DNA from: CAVSUR01 sp052143655
GTDB lineage: Bacteria > Actinomycetota > Actinomycetes > Streptosporangiales > Streptosporangiaceae
Assembly (NCBI GenBank): GCA_052143655.1
Contig: JBKQSL010000209.1
Span: forward strand, 1-19,119
Length of the DNA: 19,119 nucleotides
Direction of reading: 5' to 3'
A program made the position numbers and the translations under genes. The notes below the pieces were generated by a model that made no database searches, was not told the origin of the DNA, and saw only the letters and a list, made by a program, of their open reading frames with translations. This document shows, in pieces, positions 7,412 through 12,579 of this stretch (positions are counted from its first letter, which is position 1; each line of letters opens with the position of its first letter).

Positions 7412-8089
7412 TCAGCCGACCGTCAGCGTGCCGTCCATGTAGCCCTGCGTGGACATCGCCCCGCCGAAGCCGCGGTAGTAGCTGCCGCACGGGTACTCGC
7501 AGTTCCACACGTACCGGCCCGGCGCGCCGGTGACGAAGGAGAACGTGACGACGTTCGGCTTGGGGTACCCGTTCGCCAGGTTGGGCGCAGTCGGCGGGAC
7601 CTGCGGGAGCGGCACGGAGACGAACATCGCCGGCTGGTTGGCCGGGAACATGTGCAGGGTGAACGTGTGCGCGACCGTGTTCGGGTTGATCCCGCGCACC
7701 ACCTTGCCGTTGATGGTCTCGGTCCCGCCCACCGTCCCGTGTGCCTGGGCGAAGTAGCTGTTGTAGATCGGGCCGCCGGAGTCGTACTGCCGGATCGTCA
7801 TCGTGACCAGCGAGTGCGCCGGGACCTTGAGGTTGGTAGTCGGGCCGTAGCTGACCCAGTCCGGGTGCGCGCCGCCGTTCTTGCCGTGCTCGCCCGCCAT
7901 GCTGTCGGGATAGGTGGCGAGCGAGATGAACGCGTGCGGCATCCGGCCGGCCGGCGTGCTCACGTAGCCGCGCACCGACGCCGACAGTTGCGCCGGCGGG
8001 CTGTTCGTCGCCGAGAGGACGAAACCCGTCAGCGTGACCACCGCGCCGCCCGCGACGACGGCCGCGACCACTGCACCCCATACCCGCAT
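7412..8089 (-). CDS. Membrane-anchored cupredoxin-like protein, first gene of the oxidase operon
   Basis: Translated from ATG 8089, which has GGGAG six bases upstream, this is a 225-residue protein. The longer frame from GTG 8161 adds 24 residues with no membrane or domain logic. Residues 4-26 are a hydrophobic anchor, and the rest should be extracytoplasmic. The C-terminal half has cupredoxin features: A-H-T-F-T-L-H (His141, His146) and a final strand pair bearing W-N-C-E-Y-P-C-G (Cys197, Cys201), ending Q-G-Y-M-D-G-T-L-T-V. This resembles the CuA C-x3-C loop, but the His expected four residues after the second Cys is Tyr, and about ten Gly/Ser-rich residues (with Met212) are inserted before the Met218 strand. 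It lies 35 bases before ctaC, so it could be an electron donor or copper chaperone to the oxidase. That role is inference. Confidence 0.75.
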   Translation of the reverse strand: MRVWGAVVAAVVAGGAVVTLTGFVLSATNSPPAQLSASVRGYVSTPAGRMPHAFISLATYPDSMAGEHGKNGGAHPDWVSYGPTTNLKVPAHSLVTMTIRQYDSGGPIYNSYFAQAHGTVGGTETINGKVVRGINPNTVAHTFTLHMFPANQPAMFVSVPLPQVPPTAPNLANGYPKPNVVTFSFVTGAPGRYVWNCEYPCGSYYRGFGGAMSTQGYMDGTLTVG

Positions 8090-8139
8090 GCGGTTCTCCC
8101 TGAGCCCAGGCGTGCGCAGCGGCACGATTTCGTCGGCAT

Positions 8140-8169
8140 AGTCTGGCCCGGATCTGAACACATCGTCAA
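8140..8169 (-). promoter_or_regulatory. Candidate promoter of the oxidase operon
   Basis: On the minus strand TTGACG (8169-8164) is a good -35. The CAGACT at 8145-8140 is 18 bases downstream and keeps the A2 and T6 positions of TANNNT. The start would lie about 45 bases before the cupredoxin-like ATG, leaving a short leader with a ribosome-binding site. This is the best -35 in the divergent region. Confidence 0.4.
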
Positions 8170-8191
8170 GCGAAGAACGCCAAGATCACAA

Positions 8192-8205
8192 GACTGATAT
8201 CAATC
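8192..8205. promoter_or_regulatory. Near-perfect 14-base palindrome, candidate Rrf2 operator
   Basis: GACTGATATCAATC is symmetric except for one base pair, with a perfect TGATATCA core at 8195-8202. It is the most AT-rich spot of the divergent region between the oxidase operon and the Rrf2 gene, and sits 23 bases upstream of the candidate oxidase -35. Rrf2 proteins bind dyads of this size, so autoregulation plus oxidase control is a reasonable inference. A second inverted repeat, TCCGGG (8204-8209) with CCCGGA (8219-8224), lies beside it. Confidence 0.4.
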
Positions 8206-8281
8206 CGGGTTACGAGCCCCCGGACAAACCGGACCAGCGGCCCCGGAACACGGGGACCTTCGGGCTGTTGCGCCCGCCGCC

Positions 8282-8287
8282 TACCAT
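8282..8287 (+). promoter_or_regulatory. Candidate -10 (TACCAT) of the Rrf2 gene, leaderless
   Basis: TACCAT matches TANNNT and ends six bases before GTG 8294. There is no Shine-Dalgarno before that GTG, so a leaderless transcript is plausible. The upstream TTCGGG at 8259-8264 is only a weak -35. Confidence 0.35.
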
Positions 8288-8293
8288 GGGCAG

Positions 8294-8779
8294 GTGAAGG
8301 TCAGACCGTCTAGGCGCACCGACTATGCACTGCAAGCGATGATCTACCTGGCCACCGCGGACAGCGAGCGCACCGCGGCCCCTCAGATCGCCGCAGCCAT
8401 GGGGCTGTCGGTCAACTACCTGAGGCAGGTGCTGCGCGTCCTGACCCGGGCCCGGCTTGTCGTGTCCAGCCCGAGCCCGACCGGCGGCTACGCGCTGGCG
8501 CGCCCGGCGGACGAGATCAGTATCCTCGACATCGTCGAGGCGCTGGAGGGCCCGCTGGCCCCGGCCGACTGCGTGCTGCGCGGCGGCCCGTGCCACTGGG
8601 AGGATGTCTGCCCGATGCACACGGTGTGGTCCGGGGCGCTGCAGGCGCTCACGACGCGGCTGGCCGAGGGCTCGCTGGAGAAGGTCGCAGCCGACGAGCG
8701 GGCTCTCGCCGCGTATGAGCTCGAGGTTCCGGCCGACGCGCACCGGCGCCAGGCCCGCGCCCGGGCCAGCCGGGAATGA
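8294..8779 (+). CDS. Rrf2-family transcriptional regulator with three-cysteine cluster
   Basis: A 161-residue Rrf2/IscR/NsrR-type repressor. The N-terminus (R-R-T-D-Y-A-L-Q-A-M-I-Y-L-A, 7-20) is the diagnostic start of the winged-helix domain. The recognition helix is around 37-50 (L-S-V-N-Y-L-R-Q-V-L) and the wing includes S-P-T-G-G-Y-A-L (61-68). Cys93, Cys100 and Cys106 form C-x6-C-x5-C, the position and near-spacing that binds an Fe-S cluster in IscR (sensing Fe-S status) and NsrR (sensing NO). The dimerisation helix I-S-I-L-D-I-V-E-A-L-E-G precedes it. The start is GTG 8294; an ATG at 8286 is out of frame and closes at once. The gene is transcribed away from the oxidase operon and overlaps the next gene by four bases. 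It probably controls the oxidase genes and itself. The exact signal is unknown. Confidence 0.88.
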   Translation: MKVRPSRRTDYALQAMIYLATADSERTAAPQIAAAMGLSVNYLRQVLRVLTRARLVVSSPSPTGGYALARPADEISILDIVEALEGPLAPADCVLRGGPCHWEDVCPMHTVWSGALQALTTRLAEGSLEKVAADERALAAYELEVPADAHRRQARARASRE

Positions 8780-9393
8780 CCGGCCCGCCGCACGGCGGAC
8801 AGGCCGGGCCGGCGAGGCCGGATCCCTCATCGCGTGATCGCTGGCTGGGCGGCCGTGCCCTGCGGCTGCACCTGACCCTGGTGATCGTCGTCTCCGGCTG
8901 CCTGGCGGCCGGGGCGTTCGAGCTCAGCCGCGCACTCGGCGGAAACACCCTGAGCTGGGTGTACGTGTTCGAGTGGCCGTTCTTCGCGGCGTTCGCGGGC
9001 TACCTGTGGTGGCGGCTGCTGCACGAGGCCGAGGACCCGGAGCCGCAAGCAACCCGCCCGCCCGGCGCGGCAGACGGGCCGCCTGGCGTGACGGCCAGCC
9101 AGCACAGCGCCAGTGCCCGGGTGACGCCCGTCCCAGTTCAGCGCCCCGGACCGCTGGCCAGCACCGCGCAGGCCGCCGAGATGGCGCAGGCCGCCGAGAT
9201 GGCACAGCCCGCCGATCCGGCCTCATCCGATCCCGCGCCGTCGGTTGGCCCAGCCCAGGATGCTGGCCCGGCCCCGGCGGCCGACCCGCAGCTGCAGGCC
9301 TGGAACGAGTACCTGGCCCGGCTGCATGCCGCCCAGCCACCCGGCGGCCCGCCGCCGCGGACACCGCGGCGCAGGAACCGCCGGCCGGACTGA
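8776..9393 (+). CDS. Two-helix membrane protein with Pro/Ala-rich cytoplasmic tail
   Basis: A 205-residue protein whose ATG overlaps the Rrf2 stop (ATGA), so it is translationally coupled. After a Pro/Gly-rich start there are two hydrophobic helices (about 31-52 and 60-82). The second begins G-N-T-L-S-W-V-Y-V-F-E-W-P-F-F-A and ends Y-L-W-W-R-L-L-H-E. I recall this G-N-x-x-S-W ... F-E-W-P-x-F-A pattern in small actinobacterial membrane proteins of unknown function, sometimes near respiratory or heme genes, but I cannot name a family. The remaining 120 residues are low-complexity Pro/Ala/Gln, with two exact A-Q-A-A-E-M repeats, and the end is strongly basic. Its position suggests regulation together with the Rrf2 protein. 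No function is assigned. Confidence 0.7.
   Translation: MTGPPHGGQAGPARPDPSSRDRWLGGRALRLHLTLVIVVSGCLAAGAFELSRALGGNTLSWVYVFEWPFFAAFAGYLWWRLLHEAEDPEPQATRPPGAADGPPGVTASQHSASARVTPVPVQRPGPLASTAQAAEMAQAAEMAQPADPASSDPAPSVGPAQDAGPAPAADPQLQAWNEYLARLHAAQPPGGPPPRTPRRRNRRPD
9166..9201 (+). repeat. 18-base tandem repeat in the membrane-protein tail
   Basis: GCGCAGGCCGCCGAGATG occurs twice exactly (9166-9183, 9184-9201), and a degenerate third unit follows to 9219. It is in frame and encodes A-Q-A-A-E-M, a copy-number-variable type of sequence. Confidence 0.9.
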
Positions 9394-9394
9394 G

Positions 9395-10315
9395 GTGCCC
9401 CGCTCCCCCGCCACGGCCCCGGCCGGGCTGTTCGCTGGCCTGTGCACGCTGGACATCATCCAGTTGGTGACCCGGATGCCCGGCCCGAACGAGAAGGTCA
9501 CCGCGCAGCGCCAGGTCGTCGCGGCCGGCGGCCCGGCGGCCAACGCCGCAGTCGCCTTCGCGCACCTGGGTGGCGCGGCAGTGCTGGTCACCGGGGTCGG
9601 CTCGCATCCGCTGGCCGCCGGGATCCGCGCTGACCTGGACCAGGCTGGCGTCCGGCTGGCCGATGCCGCCGCCGGGGACCCGGCCGCCCCGCCGGCCTCG
9701 TCGATCTTCGTCACGGAGGGTACCGGCGAGCGCGCGGTCGTGTCACGCAACGCTGCCGGGCGTGTGCTCGCGCCGCCGGCCGGGCTCGGCGCCCTGGCCG
9801 CTGGGGCGGCCGTCGTGCTGGTGGACGCCCATCACCAGGAGCTGGCCCGGGCCGCGGCCCGGGCGGCACGGGAGGCCGGAACACTGTGCGTGCTGGACGG
9901 CGGCAGCTACCGGGAGGGCACCGAGGATCTGCTGGCCTGCGCGGACGTGGCTGTCTGCTCGGCGGACTTCCGCCCGCCTGGCACGTCGGGCCCGGCGCAG
10001 GTGCTGGACTACCTGGCGGCCAGGGGCGTGGCCTGGGCCGCGGTCACCGACGGCGCACGGCCGATCCGGTGGTCCGGCGGCGGGCAGCGCGGCGAAGTGC
10101 CCGTGCCCGCCGTGCCGGTCGCCGACACTCTCGGCGCCGGCGACTTCTTCCACGGCGCACTGGCCTGGCAGCTGTGCAGCAGGCCGGGTCCCGGCCCGGG
10201 CTCCTGGCAGGAGGCTCTCGCCGCCGCGGCCGCGGTGGCCGCCGCCTCATGCCGGAGCTTCGGCACCCGGGCCTGGCTGGCCGGCGGGCCCGCGGCTGCG
10301 GCCGGCGATGCGTGA
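9395..10315 (+). CDS. PfkB-family carbohydrate kinase
   Basis: Starting at GTG 9395, one base after the previous stop, this is a 306-residue ribokinase/PfkB-superfamily protein. The frame is open further upstream, but that part overlaps the previous gene and has no kinase similarity. Features are G-L-C-T-L-D-I-I (15-22) on the first strand, the sugar-binding glycine loop A-A-G-G-P-A-A-N-A-A-V-A-F-A-H-L-G-G (43-60), and the catalytic D-T-L-G-A-G-D-F-F-H-G (244-254). Asp250 is the general base and the G-A-G-D loop is the anion hole. It transfers phosphate from ATP to a sugar hydroxyl in the cytoplasm. The L-D-I-I opening looks more like ketohexokinase/fructosamine-type members than true ribokinase, but the substrate is not predictable. 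It is probably co-transcribed with the preceding genes. Confidence 0.85.
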   Translation: MPRSPATAPAGLFAGLCTLDIIQLVTRMPGPNEKVTAQRQVVAAGGPAANAAVAFAHLGGAAVLVTGVGSHPLAAGIRADLDQAGVRLADAAAGDPAAPPASSIFVTEGTGERAVVSRNAAGRVLAPPAGLGALAAGAAVVLVDAHHQELARAAARAAREAGTLCVLDGGSYREGTEDLLACADVAVCSADFRPPGTSGPAQVLDYLAARGVAWAAVTDGARPIRWSGGGQRGEVPVPAVPVADTLGAGDFFHGALAWQLCSRPGPGPGSWQEALAAAAAVAAASCRSFGTRAWLAGGPAAAAGDA

Positions 10316-10319
10316 TACT
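10314..10319 (+). promoter_or_regulatory. Candidate -10 (GATACT) for the DUF2237 gene
   Basis: GATACT overlaps the stop of the sugar-kinase gene (TGA 10313-10315) and ends six bases before ATG 10326. This is the same ATACT-N7-ATG arrangement seen before the GNAT gene at 18316. No Shine-Dalgarno precedes the ATG, so the start may be leaderless. Confidence 0.35.
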
Positions 10320-10325
10320 GCTGCC

Positions 10326-10721
10326 ATGCCCGAACGCAATGTGCTGGGCGGGGAGCTGGAACCCTGCGGCAACGACCCGGTCACCGGCTTCTACCGGGAC
10401 GGCTGCTGCCGCACCGGGCCGCAGGACGTCGGCAGTCACACGATCTGCGCGGTCGTCACCGCCGAGTTCCTCGACCACCAGCGCCGCATCGGCAACGACC
10501 TGACCACGCCGATGCCCAGGTTCCAGTTCCCGGGACTGGTGCCGGGCGACCGGTGGTGCGTGACCGCGCTGAACTGGCTGCGCGCCTACCGGGACGGCGT
10601 CGCCGCCCCGGTTGTGCTGGCCGGCACGCACGAGCGGGCGCTGGAGGTCGTGCCGCTGGCGGCGCTGCGCGAGCACGCGGTCGACGTCCCGGCCGATCCC
10701 AGCGCACTGGACCAGGGCTGA
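10326..10721 (+). CDS. DUF2237 family protein
   Basis: A 131-residue protein matching DUF2237 throughout. It contains N-V-L-G-G-E-L-E-P-C (5-14), T-G-F-Y-R-D-G-C-C (20-28), G-S-H-T-I-C-A-V-V-T (36-45), the G-N-D-L-T-T-P block, F-P-G-L-V-P-G-D-R-W-C near the middle and a T-H-E-R-A-L-E-V-V-P-L end. The conserved Cys (14, 27, 41, 78) and His residues suggest a metal or redox site, but the family has no established function. Length is typical. It is the last gene before a GC-rich hairpin and a 300-base gap. Confidence 0.88.
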   Translation: MPERNVLGGELEPCGNDPVTGFYRDGCCRTGPQDVGSHTICAVVTAEFLDHQRRIGNDLTTPMPRFQFPGLVPGDRWCVTALNWLRAYRDGVAAPVVLAGTHERALEVVPLAALREHAVDVPADPSALDQG

Positions 10722-10722
10722 C

Positions 10723-10759
10723 GCCCGGCCAGGGCCGGCGCTGCCGGCGCCAGCCGGGC
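10723..10759 (+). terminator. GC-rich hairpin after the DUF2237 gene
   Basis: GCCCGGC (10723-10729) pairs with GCCGGGC (10753-10759), and inside it GGCGC (10737-10741) pairs with GCGCC (10747-10751). It begins one base after the stop. There is no T-run, so it is a weak rho-independent candidate but well placed. Confidence 0.45.
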
Positions 10760-11032
10760 ATCCCCTTCTCCCGCTCGCTCCTGCCCCGACCGGTTGTGAA
10801 GCTCGTCACCTTTGAGGGTTATCGCGAGGTATAAGACTAGTCAGCGGCCCTCTGTCCTGCTCGTCGCTGTTCATGACTGAATCAGCCATTTACAGCCCGT
10901 CTGTGCCAGGAGATGATCCGCTTAGTTCGCAGTCATGGCCGACAGCGAACGTCGGCGCCGCGCCCGTTCCATGCGCGTCCGCCCTGTCCGTCGCCGCCGG
11001 CCTGCCGGCGCCTCCGCCTGCCAGAGGAAGCC
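10760..11032. other. Intergenic region upstream of the Cys-cluster membrane protein
   Basis: I find no convincing gene in these 273 bases. The AT-richer stretch 10812-10842, with TATAAG at 10830-10835, is the likeliest promoter area, but no well-spaced -35 goes with it. GTTCGC (10925-10930) and GCGAAC (10945-10950) form a 6-base inverted repeat with a 14-base gap, possibly a hairpin in the leader. Confidence 0.4.
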
Positions 11033-11386
11033 ATGCTCTGCTATGCCCCCCGGACGGTACTGCTGGCCGCGGCTGGCCTGGCGGCCTGGGTGCTGTGGCA
11101 CGCCGCCATCGGTCATGCCCTGGCCGACCTCGCCTCCGTCGTCCGGGTCGTCGTGATCATCGCGGCCGGCGCGATCCTGGCCGGCGCGTCGGCTCGCGTC
11201 ACCAGCACGATGCAGCGCCGCCAGGCGCGGGCGGGTGAGTGCACCCGGTGCCCGTTCGGCTGCCAGTTGCCGGTCACTCCCCCGCCCCGGCGCCCGGCCC
11301 AGCGCCGGGCCGCCCAGCGCGCCGGCGGTCGGCCCGGCGTGACCGGCAGTAGCCTGCCGGCCGAGCACGCGCATTCAGTCACGTAG
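11033..11386 (+). CDS. Small membrane protein with C-x2-C-x3-C cluster
   Basis: ATG 11033 has a strong ribosome-binding site (AGAGGAAG, two bases before the ATG), which decides this start over the longer open frame from 10913. The 117-residue product has two hydrophobic helices (about 8-29 and 35-55) with a short polar turn between them. A basic segment (R-R-Q-A-R-A) follows, then C-T-R-C-P-F-G-C (Cys70, 73, 77), then an Arg/Pro/Ala-rich tail. By the positive-inside rule the Cys cluster and tail should be cytoplasmic. The cluster could hold zinc or be redox-active, but three cysteines alone do not prove metal binding. I do not recognise a family. It precedes a long regulatory gap and a cyclic-nucleotide-binding protein. 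Confidence 0.65.
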   Translation: MLCYAPRTVLLAAAGLAAWVLWHAAIGHALADLASVVRVVVIIAAGAILAGASARVTSTMQRRQARAGECTRCPFGCQLPVTPPPRRPAQRRAAQRAGGRPGVTGSSLPAEHAHSVT

Positions 11387-11427
11387 CGCTTACGCCAGGG
11401 TCGGGGGGACCGTGCTGGAGCGAATTG

Positions 11428-11440
11428 ACCACTGGGTGGT
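11428..11440. promoter_or_regulatory. Inverted repeat ACCAC-TGG-GTGGT overlapping a TTGACC box
   Basis: A perfect 5-base inverted repeat with a 3-base centre. TTGACC (11425-11430), a -35-like box, overlaps its left arm. It sits directly before the first copy of the 40-base direct repeat. Confidence 0.4.
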
Positions 11441-11480
11441 ACGTGTGCCGGTAAGGAAGCTGTCACCAGCCGCAAACGGG
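11441..11480 (+). repeat. Direct repeat A, copy 1 of 2 (40 bases, 62-base period)
   Basis: This copy begins ACGTGTGCCGGTAAG and contains the split dyad CCGGTAA-N8-TCACCAG, then GCAAACG. It matches the copy at 11503 in 33 of 40 positions by eye. Differences cluster in the dyad spacer and just outside the arms, as expected for a protein-binding site rather than a recent duplication. Confidence 0.75.
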
Positions 11481-11502
11481 GTTGATCTTCATTCGGGGAA
11501 CT

Positions 11503-11542
11503 ACGGGTGCCGGTAAGAAACGTGTCACCAGGGGCAAACGAG
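11503..11542 (+). repeat. Direct repeat A, copy 2 of 2
   Basis: Begins ACGGGTGCCGGTAAG and again holds CCGGTAA-N8-TCACCAG followed by GCAAACG. It starts 62 bases after copy 1, close to six helical turns. A TTGATC (11482-11487) lies upstream, as TTGACC does for copy 1. A bare GGGTGCCG recurs a further 62 bases on (11567-11574) without the rest of the repeat. Confidence 0.75.
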
Positions 11543-11623
11543 TGCGACCAGGAGCGTTGGGCGGCCGGGTGCCGATGATGGCGTCGCAGCGCTGCTGGGC
11601 ATCGGCAGGGCCAGGCGAGAGTT

Positions 11624-11640
11624 GACGGGTCTGACCCGTC
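11624..11640. promoter_or_regulatory. Inverted repeat GACGGGT-CTG-ACCCGTC on a TTGACG box
   Basis: A perfect 7-base inverted repeat with a 3-base centre. TTGACG (11622-11627) overlaps its left arm. It could be an operator over a -35, or a hairpin in a longer leader of the gene at 11818. The remaining bases 11641-11817 show no other clear element. Confidence 0.45.
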
Positions 11641-11817
11641 GGGCACTCGTCACGTCCGGCCCGCGCAGTCGGGTTCCGGGGACCTTCTGCCCTGGCAGAC
11701 GGCCTTCCCCTGGGGATGGTAGATGTCACGGTGATCGGGTTCGGGCAGCGGGCGTTGCGCAGCCCAGCGTGCCGGCCCGATGGCTCGCCCTGGCGGCGCT
11801 TACAGCGGGAGGAAACG

Positions 11818-12270
11818 ATGGAGACGATAGAGGACCTGCTGGAAAGCCACCCGTTCTTCGCCGGGCTCAGCCGCTCCGCTCTGGAGCTCATCGCGGGGTG
11901 CGCTTCTAATGTGCACTTCGATGAAGGCTCCCGCATCTTCGACCAGGGCGAGCCTGCCAGCCTCTTTTACGTGATCCGTCACGGGAGGGTCGCCCTGGAG
12001 GTGTATTCGCCCGCGAAGGGGCCGTTGATCATTGACACCATGGACGAAGGAGAGGTACTCGGGTGGTCGTGGCTGATTCCGCCCTTCCAGTATTTTGCCA
12101 GCGCCCGGGCGGTGACGCCGGTCCGCGCGACTGCGCTTGACGGCGCCTGCCTGCGCGGTAAGTGCGAGGCCGACCCGGATCTGGGTTATCAGCTGCTGAA
12201 GCGGGTAACGACGGTGATGTACCAGCGGCTGCAGTCCACCCGCATCAGGCTGCTTGACCTGTACGGGTAA
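11818..12270 (+). CDS. Stand-alone cyclic nucleotide-binding (CNB) domain protein
   Basis: ATG 11818 follows GGGAGGAAACG, an excellent ribosome-binding site. The open frame upstream (from 11716) lacks domain similarity. The 150-residue product is a single CNB domain of the CRP/FNR type: N-terminal helices L-L-E-S-H-P-F-F-A-G-L (7-17), beta-roll F-D-E-G-S-R-I-F-D-Q-G-E-P-A-S (34-48), F-Y-V-I-R-H-G-R-V-A-L-E-V, then G-E-V-L-G-W-S-W-L (78-86) and S-A-R-A (95-98), where the phosphate-binding Arg97 would sit. There is no C-terminal helix-turn-helix, so it is not itself a CRP-type transcription factor. It may bind cAMP/cGMP or another ligand and act through a partner. The upstream 430 bases carry repeats and inverted repeats that suggest tight regulation. 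Confidence 0.85.
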   Translation: METIEDLLESHPFFAGLSRSALELIAGCASNVHFDEGSRIFDQGEPASLFYVIRHGRVALEVYSPAKGPLIIDTMDEGEVLGWSWLIPPFQYFASARAVTPVRATALDGACLRGKCEADPDLGYQLLKRVTTVMYQRLQSTRIRLLDLYG

Positions 12271-12547
12271 ACGGCGTTCGCCGACCAGACCACCGTCCGC
12301 CAGTAAGACTCCCGGCAGGCTGACGTCCCTCGATGAGGCACGCGGCTTCCGCTGGCAGATCGGCTCAGCCGACCCGTGTGCTGGGCTGCCGAGACGCACG
12401 AGGCCCGCCTCACGTTCCGTGATCGCCCGAGCTCTGGGATGAGCGCGCAACGCCGCCTGTCGCAGACGCCGACTCGAACCGCAACCCCGCGGTGCCGTAC
12501 AGAACCGGTCGTTCTGTCGCGCTCGCTGCGGACGCCCTGGCGGTGCT
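12271..12547. other. Intergenic region between the CNB gene and the toxin gene
   Basis: No gene is supported here. The one clear element is ACAGAAC (12499-12505) with GTTCTGT (12511-12517), a perfect 7-base stem with a 5-base loop. It sits between two converging genes and could act as a weak bidirectional terminator, although no T-run follows. Confidence 0.45.
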
Positions 12548-12579
12548 GTGCCCGGCAGGTCAGGTGCCCGGCAGGTCAG
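12548..12579. repeat. 16-base tandem duplication across the toxin stop codon
   Basis: GTGCCCGGCAGGTCAG occurs twice exactly (12548-12563, 12564-12579). The toxin stop (TCA on the plus strand, 12576-12578) lies in the second copy, so the first copy is a spare downstream. Confidence 0.9.

Noticed and set aside
5076..7442. A 788-codon open frame on the plus strand antisense to ctaD and ctaC
   Set aside because: Its product is His/Asp/Arg-rich without any fold signal, and it mirrors the codon pattern of the real oxidase genes on the other strand. Long antisense frames are expected in such GC-rich coding DNA.
10925..10950. GTTCGC...GCGAAC as a LexA (SOS) box
   Set aside because: The orientation is inverted relative to the CGAAC-N4-GTTCG consensus and the gap is 14 bases. 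At most it is a hairpin.
11488..11520. Possible DosR-type hypoxia box around TTCGGGGAACTACGGG
   Set aside because: Only the left half resembles the TTNGGGACT... consensus. The right half and the overall spacing do not fit, so I do not call a DosR site.
11567..11606. Third copy of the 62-base repeat
   Set aside because: Only GGGTGCCG is shared at the expected position, and the dyad arms and GCAAACG are absent. Eight bases in GC-rich DNA are not enough.
12466..12540. tRNA-like sequence on the minus strand (GGTTCGAGTC, resembling a T-arm)
   Set aside because: The T-stem has a mismatch, and no 7-base acceptor stem or proper anticodon arm can be drawn around it. The nearby perfect hairpin does not fit an anticodon arm with a 7-base loop.
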